Source: Saprospiraceae bacterium (GTDB lineage: Bacteria; Bacteroidota; Bacteroidia; Chitinophagales; Saprospiraceae). Taken from it: a DNA stretch of 64,000 nt. The stretch's first letter is position 1. Every line of letters begins with the position of its first letter. The stretch covers positions 124,001-188,000 of the forward strand of contig JADLHA010000024.1 of the NCBI GenBank assembly GCA_020848995.1. The letters are read 5' to 3'. The notes below the pieces were generated by a model that did no database searches, had not been told where the DNA came from, and saw only the letters and a program-made list of their open reading frames with translations. Of this stretch, positions 15,420 to 24,445 are shown one piece after another. The position numbers and the translations under genes are program-made.

Positions 15420-17501
15420 TCATCGGATATCCAAGCGAAGTTGCATACGGACCTCGTCCCGGTGTTCCACTTCGTAAGGCGTGGCGGGTCCTGCAACGGA
15501 TGATTGCAGTTTTAGGCTCCTTGCATATTTTACCTCGATGGTAACTCCGGATCCTAATTTCCACCTCCCGTTTGCATACAGGCGGATGCCTGTGCCACTA
15601 TAGCGGACATAACTAAAATGCTGTGAAACGTCCTGTTCGTGAAGATAGAAATAGACATCCGTACCGGACCCGTCATGCCAGGCGGCACGCACATTGAACG
15701 ACAGACTGCTGCCCGTTGGCCGGTACAATATGTCCTGCGCCAAGAGACAGGAGGATGCCTGAACGCCCTGCAGGACGGTGGCTTTGCAGGCAAGATGGCT
15801 TCGCCACATCAGGCTGCCCGTCAGACGTTTTTCAAAAAACAACCTCAGATCAACGGGCGCTGTTGCTTCGAGAACTGCGGGATGATCGGGTGCGTAGTGA
15901 AAGGAATTTTCAAGGCTTGAGAGCCTCACTCCCAACCGGATCGCAAAACGCCAACTTCTGCGCTTCTCCGCGCTAAGCTCCAGTCCCACGCGATGAACCC
16001 TTTGCTCTGAGGCTGGTGAATCAGACTGCCAATAGGGGCGTTGAAACGAATAGTTCAGTTTTAATGCAGCGGACTGTTTGAGGCGCAATTTAAAATGCAG
16101 GCCTCTCCCTAGTGCATTCCAACTCTTGCCTTCGACACCATTTGCATCACTGAGTGGCGCATAGAATCCACGGCCATAAGCGTAAACGGAGGCGGCGAAT
16201 TCTGCTTTTTTACCCAATCCGGCAAGAAGGGTATGCTGCGTGGCTGCATTGCCATGGTCATCTAAGCTGAGTTCACCGGCTATGCGGATGTTCCTTATGG
16301 GGTAATGATAAAAGACCGATGCATACAACAAGTTATTTGATAAGGGCATGAATCGAAGTGCCGAGATCGTGTCTGTCGAACGTTTATACGGTTCGCCGCG
16401 AAGCTGAACCTGCAAGCCAAGCTCCCCTTCCTTTTTCCTATGGATCAAAGCGCCACCGGCAATATGCCGGCTCACCGTCTCCCGGTGGCTGAGTTCTGTT
16501 CGCGTTCTGTGCAACCCGGTCTCGTACCATTTTCCAACGACGTATTTTGCTTCTTCCCCGAACGTTCCATACAGGGTATCGATGCGTGCGTCCACGGAAA
16601 CCAATGAACCGTAAGCAAACATGCGCAATTGTTTTGTCAGGCGCAGCTCGGCTGCAAGGCCTCGCAGTCCGCCGCTCTCGGCAGGTGAACTTTTAGCAGA
16701 TAGTGCGTTTTGCAACTTCAGGGAAACGCCGCTTCCAAGGGTTGAAATGCCAAATGAGGCGTTGTCGATCAACAATCCCTGTCCTAAAGAAAGCTGGTAA
16801 TCTCCCAAACACAACTTTTCCAGTCTTTGCGTTGGGCGCGTCCATTGAACGTGCCCCGAGATGCGGTCCATCAGGAGCGGTCGATCCCGGTCAAACCAGA
16901 TTTCACCGGCATCTTTTTCTAAAACAATACCTATGTGCCAGGAGGGGCTTAAATAAAATTGACCTTTCATCAAAAACGCGTCGGGACTTCCCTGGTATGC
17001 AGAAAGGGCGCTATCGCCAAGGCTAAAAGCATCTGAGGGATTGAGTACGCGTCCCCAGCGCATGAGCAACTGAGCGCGTTTTTCAGGAGGGCTGCCTTGG
17101 GCGTGGCCTCCCAAATAGGGATCCTCAGGGACGTATGCATATCGTGAAAGTTGCTCCAGCGTGAAGCGCGACATCCCATCCAACCCCTGCAATTCCAGCA
17201 GAGAGAGAAGGGGACGGTGATGTTCTATATAGCGTGCGATCGCCATTGCCTGCTCTTCGCTGATTCCGGGAATGCCCGAAAGGGCAGGGTAGCCCATTTT
17301 GTTTAGGTCGGTTTTATTTCTAGGAGCCGCTTCCCATTGAACTTCTCGGCTTGTCTGTTCGAGCTTAATCACCTCGTCATCGTCGGCAAATTCATGAAAT
17401 GCTTGGGAACTCAGATCGAGTGCCTGGGCAAAAGGCGCATCTCCAACAAGGCCATGCGCAATAACCAACAAGGCCAAAAGGAGGCCTGTTAGGGTTTTCA
17501 T
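15420..17501 (-). CDS. exported helix-hairpin-helix protein with barrel-like C-terminal region
   Basis: A 693-residue exported protein: signal peptide to about residue 28, then a helix-hairpin-helix pair at about 60-130 (DLNKMGYPALSGIPGISEE and the following LLSLLELQGLDGMS), the ComEA-type DNA-binding fold. The rest (about 150-693) is rich in alternating amphipathic beta strands with many aromatic ends (for example HLFWRS-type and FSYVRYSGTGIRLYANGRW), ending in RLDIR, and looks like an outer-membrane barrel. Proteins with this order occur in Bacteroidota without an established function. DNA capture at the surface is one possibility; protein-protein contact through the HhH is another. Confidence 0.75.
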   Translation of the reverse strand: MKTLTGLLLALLVIAHGLVGDAPFAQALDLSSQAFHEFADDDEVIKLEQTSREVQWEAAPRNKTDLNKMGYPALSGIPGISEEQAMAIARYIEHHRPLLSLLELQGLDGMSRFTLEQLSRYAYVPEDPYLGGHAQGSPPEKRAQLLMRWGRVLNPSDAFSLGDSALSAYQGSPDAFLMKGQFYLSPSWHIGIVLEKDAGEIWFDRDRPLLMDRISGHVQWTRPTQRLEKLCLGDYQLSLGQGLLIDNASFGISTLGSGVSLKLQNALSAKSSPAESGGLRGLAAELRLTKQLRMFAYGSLVSVDARIDTLYGTFGEEAKYVVGKWYETGLHRTRTELSHRETVSRHIAGGALIHRKKEGELGLQVQLRGEPYKRSTDTISALRFMPLSNNLLYASVFYHYPIRNIRIAGELSLDDHGNAATQHTLLAGLGKKAEFAASVYAYGRGFYAPLSDANGVEGKSWNALGRGLHFKLRLKQSAALKLNYSFQRPYWQSDSPASEQRVHRVGLELSAEKRRSWRFAIRLGVRLSSLENSFHYAPDHPAVLEATAPVDLRLFFEKRLTGSLMWRSHLACKATVLQGVQASSCLLAQDILYRPTGSSLSFNVRAAWHDGSGTDVYFYLHEQDVSQHFSYVRYSGTGIRLYANGRWKLGSGVTIEVKYARSLKLQSSVAGPATPYEVEHRDEVRMQLRLDIR

Positions 17502-17520
17502 AGTGGGGGTGTTCCACTTG

Positions 17521-17552
17521 CGAAGCTACGAATTCCCGGTGGTCGGAACAAA
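17521..17552 (-). promoter_or_regulatory. candidate promoter of the HhH-barrel gene
   Basis: Minus strand TTTG (17552-17549), 20 bases, TAGCTTCG (17528-17521; one mismatch to TAnnTTTG), 19 bases before the ATG at 17501. Confidence 0.4.
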
Positions 17553-17583
17553 CATTTGGGCCGGTTCTTGGAAAGTTCTTGAT

Positions 17584-17591
17584 TACTTTTG
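17584..17591 (+). promoter_or_regulatory. -7 promoter element of the tRNA-Arg gene
   Basis: TACTTTTG, a full TAnnTTTG match, ends 6 bases before the first base of the mature tRNA at 17598. Confidence 0.5.
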
Positions 17592-17597
17592 CGCCCT

Positions 17598-17669
17598 GGC
17601 CCTGTAGTTCAACGGATAGAATGGGAGATTCCGGTTCTCCAGGTTGGGGTTCGATTCCTCACAGGGCCA
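17598..17669 (+). tRNA. tRNA-Arg (anticodon CCG)
   Basis: Complete cloverleaf, read by eye: acceptor stem GGCCCTG/CAGGGCC, D-arm from GTTCAACGGATAGAA, anticodon stem GGAGA/TCTCC with loop TTCCGGT giving anticodon CCG (reads CGG), and T-arm TGGGG-TTCGATT-CCTCA. Discriminator base A; the 3' CCA is not encoded. It stands alone between two protein genes. No tmRNA or integrase lies nearby, so there is no sign that it serves as an attachment site. Confidence 0.93.
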
Positions 17670-17796
17670 CTTCCCTGATTGCTCTCTTCTCAACTTGATT
17701 TCATTCCTGGAAGGGGAGAGACCGTGTTTTGAGACATGGGCCATTTCTGTTTTAGGTGAAGTTTGCTGATTTGAACCACGATAATAGATAAGAACT

Positions 17797-18159
17797 ATGC
17801 TCTGGCGAATCCTAACAGCCATGCGGTTGCGATGTCCCTGGTGTGGCCGTGGAGAACTGTTCCCCCGCAAACGCATTTTGCTTGATTTTGACTTTAGGAT
17901 GCATCCGCGCTGCCCCGTATGCAATGAATCCTTTTACCGGGAACCGGGATTCTATTATGGTGCCATGTTTATTTCCTACATCGCTTCGAGTTTCTTCTCG
18001 CTTGCTCTCGCCGGTGCTTGTATTCTCTTTTTGCACATGCCATGGGAATGGGCCGTTTTTTTAGTGGCAGTCTGCCTTTTCCTGGGGTATGGATACCTTT
18101 TTAAATTGTCTCGTTCGCTTTGGCTATTGTTATTCGTCAGAGCCGATAAAACGCAATGA
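17797..18159 (+). CDS. DUF983 family membrane protein
   Basis: A 120-residue protein with an N-terminal zinc-ribbon-like pair of Cys motifs (CPWCG at about residue 13 and CPVC at about 39), then two hydrophobic helices (about 55-77 and 83-103). RLRCPWCGRGELF and EPGFYYGAMFISY are the DUF983 signatures. Function unknown in Bacteroidota; a membrane-attached role with metal bound to the four Cys residues is inferred. It follows the tRNA by 127 bases on the same strand. Confidence 0.85.
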   Translation: MLWRILTAMRLRCPWCGRGELFPRKRILLDFDFRMHPRCPVCNESFYREPGFYYGAMFISYIASSFFSLALAGACILFLHMPWEWAVFLVAVCLFLGYGYLFKLSRSLWLLLFVRADKTQ

Positions 18160-18307
18160 TCAGGGCGCGCAAGGTGTCCTTCAACAGAAGAGGAGCACTA
18201 TGATACTTAAGGCAATGAGAGGCAAAGAAGAATTGCCCCTTAGGTCATCGGCCAAATAAGATTCAAGGCAATCGTACCCTTGGGGTTAGCCAGGCTGTGG
18301 CTGCTGG

Positions 18308-20020
18308 CTACCAGCTGCTGCCGCCGCCCCCTCCAAATCCACCTCCGGAAAACGATCCGCCACCACCAGATCCGCCACTCGAATGACTGCTGGAAGGCTG
18401 ACTGGACATGACCGTGCGCATATCAGACAGCGAACTACTCAGTGTTTCGTTGAAGCGCATTGGGTTGAATGCACCGGAGGAAGTATAAAAATGCGGGGAA
18501 CTGCTGTGGATCCACTCGGGGGGGGCAATCGGAATGTCTTTGAATTTTTCACACCAGACATCCGCCAGGTCAAAAGCGACCGCATATGGCAGCATCTTGT
18601 CAAAATAGCCGGGATCCTCTTTAACGAGAAAAGCGATCCGGTCCTTTTCTGCCAGCCGGATGAACTTGCGCAGTCCGCGAATTTCTCCATAGAGTGCGTC
18701 CCCGCGCTGGGAGCGCTTCAGCAACAAATACGCCAGAACCATCAGCAAAATGGTCAGGACAATGGTAAGTACCAGAAAAAAAAGGCGTCCCGAGATAAAA
18801 CAGAAAACGGAGTTGACCAGGCCCGCGAGGCCTATCACCCAAAAGGAATTCCAATAAAGCCGTTTGGAAGTCTTCGTGAAATAATCGGACTGCATGATGG
18901 AGTTCCCCACGGCAACCCTCGTCGCATTTAACGTCAGGTAAAATTTATTCTTGAGGTCTTCCAGCGATACCGTGGATCCGCTTTTAAACAGGCCATCAAA
19001 AAAGACCTGCTGGTGGGATGGCGCATTGGCAGGAAGCTCTTTGAGTTTGGTAAAGGTGATGGAGTCCTTTGCAAAAAGCCCCTTGACTTCTTCGTGGTCA
19101 ATGCGGAGGTACTTCTGCGCTCCGAGGAAAGGAATGATCGAAAGCATATCCCTGAGATGGGTGCGCAAATCGATCGCAAAGCCAGCCATGGCCGAATCGA
19201 CTCCTTTGGGTGGAAGGTAGGCAACCATGTCAGCAAGCTTTTTGTCGCGGCCGTATCGCATCCACGCCGCGATGAAACTGGCCAGCATGATCAGCGGAAG
19301 CAGAGCAAATTTTCCGTGGTAAAACCACAATCGGTATTGCGGGAAGGGGGCCACCCGTCCCTTTGGAAAACGAAACGCCAGGGTCATGCCCTGACCATGT
19401 CCAAGAGGTACTAGGGATTGACCTCGAAGGGTGTTCCCTTCCCAGGAGGCCGAACTTGCTTGTTCTGTGGAACCATATCCCCCGGTTCTTATTTCGAAAC
19501 TGCAGTCATCGGCACGGATGTTTGATGGAATGCTCAGGCTAAACCCGGATTCATCAATGGGAACCTCCCACTGATCCCCGATGAGGTTCCAATAGAGTTC
19601 ATCTACCTTTTTTCCAGATAAAATTCCATTTTGGACGATGTAGCTGATTGCATACTCCTGTCTGCCGCTTACGTAGCGATCGGGATCTCCGATTTTAAGC
19701 TGCACTCCGATTCCAATGGATTGCTTCTGGAAGGGATGCCCATCCACGTGAAGCTTGCGAAGAAATAATTCATGTGGAAACCAACGGTCGATGGACGAGC
19801 CTGAAGCGTCCGGTGATACATCGTATTTGAGGGGGATGTCGCGTTTGATTCCATGGCGAGGAACGAGAAAATCTACGAGGAGCCGTTCCGTTACATGAAA
19901 TTCCCCATTCTGCTGCAAAGCGACATCAACCTGGTAGTTCCGGATGATAAAATCGCCCTGCGCTGCAACGAATCGCCCACCAAGTAAACAAAGCAAACAC
20001 AGACAGAAAAACCGGTTCAA
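18308..20020 (-). CDS. DUF2207 domain membrane protein
   Basis: A 570-residue exported membrane protein: signal peptide to about residue 20, an extracytoplasmic beta-rich DUF2207 domain (about 22-230, beginning DFIIRNYQVDVALQQNGEFHV), a transmembrane helix at about 237-252, a cytoplasmic domain (about 260-380), two further hydrophobic helices at about 390-435, and a C-terminal tail of Gly and Ser ending GGGGGSSW, typical of the family. It follows lemA by 12 bases, an arrangement repeated in many bacteria. The initiation codon appears to be TTG at 20020; no ATG fits before the signal peptide. Function unknown. Confidence 0.88.
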   Translation of the reverse strand: MNRFFCLCLLCLLGGRFVAAQGDFIIRNYQVDVALQQNGEFHVTERLLVDFLVPRHGIKRDIPLKYDVSPDASGSSIDRWFPHELFLRKLHVDGHPFQKQSIGIGVQLKIGDPDRYVSGRQEYAISYIVQNGILSGKKVDELYWNLIGDQWEVPIDESGFSLSIPSNIRADDCSFEIRTGGYGSTEQASSASWEGNTLRGQSLVPLGHGQGMTLAFRFPKGRVAPFPQYRLWFYHGKFALLPLIMLASFIAAWMRYGRDKKLADMVAYLPPKGVDSAMAGFAIDLRTHLRDMLSIIPFLGAQKYLRIDHEEVKGLFAKDSITFTKLKELPANAPSHQQVFFDGLFKSGSTVSLEDLKNKFYLTLNATRVAVGNSIMQSDYFTKTSKRLYWNSFWVIGLAGLVNSVFCFISGRLFFLVLTIVLTILLMVLAYLLLKRSQRGDALYGEIRGLRKFIRLAEKDRIAFLVKEDPGYFDKMLPYAVAFDLADVWCEKFKDIPIAPPEWIHSSSPHFYTSSGAFNPMRFNETLSSSLSDMRTVMSSQPSSSHSSGGSGGGGSFSGGGFGGGGGSSW

Positions 20021-20032
20021 CGGGAGTATTTT

Positions 20033-20581
20033 TTAAAATTGAACGCTTACCGGTTTTTTGCTTTCTTCGTCGACTTCGTAGTAGTCGAAGGTAGAAAAGC
20101 CAAATTGCTTTGCAATGAGCATGGAGGGAAATCCCTCTACCTTATTGTTGTTTTCCCGGACTGTAGCGTTGTAATAACGACGGGCATTTTCGAGATTCTG
20201 TTCGATTTCGTTTAATGAATCTTGCAGTTGCAGAAAATTGGTATTGGCTTTGAGGTCCGGGTAACTTTCAGCCAGAGCAAAAACCTGGCGCAAGCTTGCG
20301 GTCAGGGCGGTGTCTGCCGCGATCTGCCCGTTGATGTCTCCCTTTGGAACCTGCAGCGCGGCGTTTCGAGCGGCGATGACTTTTTCGAGCGTTCCCGATT
20401 CATGGGCTGCATATCCCTTGACTACATTCACCAGGTTTGGAATGAGGTCGTATCGTTTTTTGAGGGCAACATCGGTGTTGCTCCAGGCATCCATGACGGC
20501 ATTTTTAGCCCGGACAAGACCGTTATAGAGCACCATTAAGAGTAAGCCAAAGACCAGGGCAATTCCAAGTAAGATCATCAT
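20033..20581 (-). CDS. lemA: LemA family protein
   Basis: A 182-residue protein with one N-terminal membrane helix (about residues 2-20) and a helical-bundle body. KKRYDLIPNLVNVVKGYAAH (about 42-61), ENARRYYNATVRENN and FGFSTFDYYEVDEESKK are characteristic of LemA. Topology is a membrane anchor with a short outside N-terminus and the bundle on the other side. First gene of the lemA-DUF2207 pair. A near-consensus -7 (TACCTTTA, 20624-20617) lies upstream. The family's biochemical role is not known. Confidence 0.93.
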   Translation of the reverse strand: MMILLGIALVFGLLLMVLYNGLVRAKNAVMDAWSNTDVALKKRYDLIPNLVNVVKGYAAHESGTLEKVIAARNAALQVPKGDINGQIAADTALTASLRQVFALAESYPDLKANTNFLQLQDSLNEIEQNLENARRYYNATVRENNNKVEGFPSMLIAKQFGFSTFDYYEVDEESKKPVSVQF

Positions 20582-20790
20582 ATTCCTGATTTAACAAAAA
20601 GTGATTGGTACGGATGTAAAGGTAATGATTAAAGCGGAAATTTAGTTCCCGGCAGTGAGTGCTTTGGTCGATAATCCCGGCCTGTTTGTCGGATCTTGCA
20701 CCTGGTGAGAGCGGACTGCCGATCGGGCGACATCATTTAGCCCTCGCTGCATTTCCAATGAGGTGCAGGATCGGGTCTGGTGAATAGCTG

Positions 20791-23091
20791 CTAAAAATCA
20801 AATTTGACCAAAAAGCGCAATGACCTGCCGGGCTCATCTGCAAAATATCGAAGGCGGTTGAGGTAGGTTCTGTAAACGGTGTTGAGCAGATTTTCACCAG
20901 ACAAGCCTAAGAAAATCTTGTGTCCAAAAGCGCGAAGGGAACTTTCGATCCCTGCATCCAGCAAAACGTATCCCGGTGGCGGAGGTGCAAGGTCCTGATC
21001 GGCCGGGTAACGGGATTGCTTTAATTCACCTTGAACGCGGACGTAAAGGTCGAGTTTCCGGAGTTTGGTTTTGGGCAATATGAAATGATGCAATTCAAAC
21101 GACAGGTTATGGGGTGGGATATAGATCAGGGCACGGTCATTGCGTTCACGCCCGTCCAGCATGGATCCGCGTACTTGACTCATCCACCGTTTACCAAATT
21201 CGAAACGAGCAGAGAGGTCCAGGCCCCTCAGCAGGGCATCGGTCTGGCGATAGATAAAGACGGGAAAAGCACCCCGGATGGTGAGCCGGGGTTCCGGTTG
21301 CGGTTCGAGGAAAATGAAGGCTGTGATCAATTGTTGCCATCCAACCACTTCCAGGTGGATGCTTTCCGCAAGCTCCAGCTTACTCCCCAGTTGTATTTTA
21401 ACGGATTGCTCCGGCTTGAGCGAAGGATTGCCTTCTTCAATCCCGGCGACCGACTGATGAAGGCCCATGCTAAAAAGTTCGTTGACCTGCGGCGACCGCT
21501 TAGTCCAACCCAACTGTCCGCTCAAACTCCAGTGTTCGCCAATGGATTTTTCTATACCCGCGGCTATGCTTATGTTTAAGTAATTGCGTACTTCATTTAG
21601 GTACTGTCGCGGCAAAGTTGTCGTGAGCACATCGGTAGATAGGTAGTAGTAGTCAGTTCGTAGCCCCACCTCAGCTTGTGTGGTCTTTCCATTCCGGCTC
21701 AATTTGATGAATGCTCCGGGTTGGATCAGAACGTAGTCCGGAATGAGAGGAATGATGCCCGTTGATTTGTTTGCCCTGTTGATTCGCGTTGAGACTGCCG
21801 CTCCGTAGCGCAAGGAAAGGTAATTTCCCTCTGATCTCCGGCTCCAGTTCAAACTGGCTGCATACAAGTCCAATTCAAGAGCGGGCAGGTCTGATCTGCC
21901 GCCCCTGCGCACGTCATATTCTCTACGCCGGTTCCATTGACCGGCAATCTGCCATTCGTTGAAATGCCCCTTCGATTCTTTTTGGAAACTGGCCTTGAAC
22001 AATTGATGAAATGCTTCCTGCCGTGGGGCATCGATGGCGTAGCTGAATCGATTCGATGTATAAAAGGGAGTATCCCGGACTATGGCCTCTTCGAGATCCG
22101 TCAGGTTGCTCACATGGGATCCGCGCAGAATGCCGGGACCCGAATAAACAAAGGAATAATAGTATTTGGGTTTCCAATTTGCAGAAACAGCGGGATAAGC
22201 AAAGGCAGAGAAACCTACATCGCGCGATCCTGTATTGCGCAGGTAGTATGCAGGTGCAGAACGATCGCCGGCTACTCGAGCAGAACCGGTTATCCTCCAA
22301 CGCCAGCGCGATGCTGCCCGTTCGAGCTTGCAGGCTGTGTGAACTGAACGCCCGTTCGTTTGGTAAATCGCCTGCCAGCTGCCATGGAGGTGCGGATCGT
22401 CCGGAATGGGACCGGGTTCGAGTAAGATCGCCCCTCCAAGACCATTTCCTCCATACAAGACGTTCTCTGCTCCCTTCACCACCGTAACAGAGGCATAGGC
22501 AAAGGGATCCACTTCCGGCGCATGGTCGGCGCCCCACTGTTGTCCGGCCTGGACAACTCCGTATTGCAAAATGTTGATTCGGTTCCCCCACAGACCGTGT
22601 ATTATTGGGCTGGCAATGGCACTTCCATTCCGCAGGCTGCTGACTCCGGTAACATCCGATAAAATGCGCGCAAGTGGCTGGTCAGCTCGGCGCTGGATCT
22701 CGGCAGCCTGGAGGGTTTGGCGATGGGCCCCCGCAGAACGATCTTTCCGGCCCTCTACGGTCACGCCCGTCAAAGCATGCGGATGGTGTTCCAGATAATA
22801 GGTGATCGCGGTATCATGGCGCAAAAAGAGAAAATCTTTGATAGGCTCGCATCCGAAATGGTAAATTCTGAAATGGTAACTGCCGGGACAAAAATGTTCA
22901 AGCTGAAGTGAACCGGAAGCATCGGTTTGGTAGACGCTTCCGGTTTCTTCAACAAAAACCTGGGCAAATTCCAAGGGTTCATCTGCATGTTCATCCCTTA
23001 CCTGAATGGTCAGGGAGAGATTGCATTCCTGAGCAGTGGCCAAGCCTGTGAATACAAAACTCATCCACCATACTGCTGATTTTACAGACAC
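20791..23091 (-). CDS. TonB-dependent receptor, probable metal (zinc-type) uptake
   Basis: Outer-membrane receptor, 766 residues. Signal peptide (about 1-20), a CarboxypepD_reg-like domain (about 25-110), a plug (about 110-235) containing IIHGLWGNRINILQYGVVQ and GQQWGADHAPEVDPF, and a barrel ending LRFLVKFDF. The HGLxGNR...QQWGxxHAPE plug is the form I associate with Bacteroidota receptors related to ZnuD and found beside the lipoprotein type encoded upstream here. The likely start is GTG at 23091, 4 bases after the lipoprotein stop codon; ATG at 23064 is the alternative. Zinc as substrate is inference from family and His/Cys-rich neighbour. Confidence 0.9.
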   Translation of the reverse strand: MSVKSAVWWMSFVFTGLATAQECNLSLTIQVRDEHADEPLEFAQVFVEETGSVYQTDASGSLQLEHFCPGSYHFRIYHFGCEPIKDFLFLRHDTAITYYLEHHPHALTGVTVEGRKDRSAGAHRQTLQAAEIQRRADQPLARILSDVTGVSSLRNGSAIASPIIHGLWGNRINILQYGVVQAGQQWGADHAPEVDPFAYASVTVVKGAENVLYGGNGLGGAILLEPGPIPDDPHLHGSWQAIYQTNGRSVHTACKLERAASRWRWRITGSARVAGDRSAPAYYLRNTGSRDVGFSAFAYPAVSANWKPKYYYSFVYSGPGILRGSHVSNLTDLEEAIVRDTPFYTSNRFSYAIDAPRQEAFHQLFKASFQKESKGHFNEWQIAGQWNRRREYDVRRGGRSDLPALELDLYAASLNWSRRSEGNYLSLRYGAAVSTRINRANKSTGIIPLIPDYVLIQPGAFIKLSRNGKTTQAEVGLRTDYYYLSTDVLTTTLPRQYLNEVRNYLNISIAAGIEKSIGEHWSLSGQLGWTKRSPQVNELFSMGLHQSVAGIEEGNPSLKPEQSVKIQLGSKLELAESIHLEVVGWQQLITAFIFLEPQPEPRLTIRGAFPVFIYRQTDALLRGLDLSARFEFGKRWMSQVRGSMLDGRERNDRALIYIPPHNLSFELHHFILPKTKLRKLDLYVRVQGELKQSRYPADQDLAPPPPGYVLLDAGIESSLRAFGHKIFLGLSGENLLNTVYRTYLNRLRYFADEPGRSLRFLVKFDF

Positions 23092-23095
23092 CGCC

Positions 23096-23659
23096 CTATT
23101 CGGTTATGATGGGAATGTCAACCTGGAGATCTGTTTCACCCCCGGCATTGAGCAGGATGCCCTGTGCAACGCCTTCGGCTTGCTTGTTTGGCTGATGTCG
23201 CAGGTTGATTCTGAGTACAGAGCTGCCGGGAACTCTATTGGTGAGTAAGCGTGACTCCAGCCCAACCGGGTATCCGTTGGCATCGCTGTCACGATAACTT
23301 ACCTGTACAGGTGAATCGCCAGAAAAGCTAAAAAAGAACTGGTGGTCTTCCGCTTCGGCAAGAATTTCCTGGGTAATGTCAATTGGGGTTTTACCGGATT
23401 CGTCCAACAACCGCAAGCTGCCGTGATAAACGGTATTGACCGACAAGGTGTCGGAATGCATTTCCGGTGCCTGTCCACCCGTACCGTCGAGGTCCTTGAA
23501 CCACAATACGCGACTCGTACCCGTTGAAGAATCGGTGAGTTCATAATATAGAGATGTGATGAGTTCGGACTCGTTGGGGATAGGGTCTTCCGAACAGGAA
23601 AGCCAAATTAAAGCCGGAGCGCAAACAATCAGGAGTATCTTCCATTTGTGATTTTGCAT
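23096..23659 (-). CDS. lipoprotein partner of metal-type TonB receptor
   Basis: A 187-residue lipoprotein from ATG at 23659 (MQNHKWK), with lipobox IWLSC at about residue 22. The body has WFKDLDGTGGQAPEMHSDTL, then a Tyr/Gly beta region with HQFFFSFSG and DSDANGYPVGLESRL, and LRHQPNKQAEGV...NAGGETDLQVDIPI. This is a small beta-sandwich lipoprotein family repeatedly found directly before ZnuD-like TonB receptors in Bacteroidota. It is probably cotranscribed with the receptor (4 bases apart). A longer reading upstream to 23722 has no hydrophobic start and is not preferred. Confidence 0.8.
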   Translation of the reverse strand: MQNHKWKILLIVCAPALIWLSCSEDPIPNESELITSLYYELTDSSTGTSRVLWFKDLDGTGGQAPEMHSDTLSVNTVYHGSLRLLDESGKTPIDITQEILAEAEDHQFFFSFSGDSPVQVSYRDSDANGYPVGLESRLLTNRVPGSSVLRINLRHQPNKQAEGVAQGILLNAGGETDLQVDIPIITE

Positions 23660-23767
23660 AACCATTAATTTACATTTTGAATCATGAATTGCAGCCTGCA
23701 GCCAATATGCACGAAATGGCATGCAGGAAAGAGAAAATCATTCTGCACCTTGGAGGCAGGAAAAAAT

Positions 23768-24214
23768 TCAAACAGGCAATGGGGGAGACCGACCCCTCGC
23801 CAGAAGGGTCAGCGACAGCGGGTGTGCCAGTCCTAAAAACACCAGAACGGGAGCCTCCATGCTGAACCGGGCGTCTGGAACGAAGCAATGAACGAATTGC
23901 TGAAAGCCGGCAAAAAGAAGCCTGCAACCTGCACAGTAGGTGGATTCCCCACTCAGATGCTGAGCGTGGGCACAGCCGCGTTCAAAATCGCTGTGGACGA
24001 TTTTGCGGTGGCAGGGATCCGTCTCAACAAAACCAGTATGGCAGGAATCATGTCCGTGGCCATCCTCACTGTGTAATGCGGGAATCCATATGCCCGGAGC
24101 AAACATCAATAGGGACAATGCAGTAACACACGTACCGATAAGCATCCTCCTGAGGGTCCGAAAAGGCACTTGACAGGATCTTTGAGTTGATTTTATGCCG
24201 GGCATCACAGCCAT
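23768..24214 (-). CDS. His/Cys-rich membrane protein of metal uptake cluster
   Basis: About 148 residues (start chosen at ATG 24214; ATG 24205 or 24145 are possible). A hydrophobic N-terminal segment is followed by a His/Cys-rich loop: SEDGHGHDSCH, ETDPCHRKIVH, a CAHAQHL segment and a CAGC pair, then a second hydrophobic segment and a basic C-terminus. The pattern matches small putative zinc-binding proteins encoded before this kind of lipoprotein-receptor pair. It heads the cluster, 108 bases before the lipoprotein. A near-consensus -7 (TAACTTTA, 24230-24223) lies just upstream. Role as metal sensor or periplasmic chaperone is inference. Confidence 0.7.
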   Translation of the reverse strand: MAVMPGIKSTQRSCQVPFRTLRRMLIGTCVTALSLLMFAPGIWIPALHSEDGHGHDSCHTGFVETDPCHRKIVHSDFERGCAHAQHLSGESTYCAGCRLLFAGFQQFVHCFVPDARFSMEAPVLVFLGLAHPLSLTLLARGRSPPLPV

Positions 24215-24378
24215 TGGTCGTGTAAAGTTAGCGAACTCCCCCAAAGAAACAGGCAATTTATTTGTGCATGCGGAGCGGAACAAGCAGGTGCACTTGCCCC
24301 AATCTCTTCCGTCTTTGCAACCTACTGAACGGCATCCAGGACCCGATGAAAAAAATTTTTCATATTAAATAAATTTTA

Positions 24379-24386
24379 TATATTTG
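24379..24386 (+). promoter_or_regulatory. -7 promoter element of the first HYR-like protein gene
   Basis: TATATTTG, full TAnnTTTG match, in an A+T-rich stretch 59 bases before the ATG at 24446. Confidence 0.6.
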
Positions 24387-24445
24387 CATTGGTTTCTACA
24401 CACGGCTTTCCCGAATTCAGCAACTGATTTATTAAGACTTCGTCT

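Noticed and set aside
17598..17669. tRNA-Arg as an integration site
   Set aside because: No integrase, direct repeat of the tRNA end or mobile-element gene occurs nearby.
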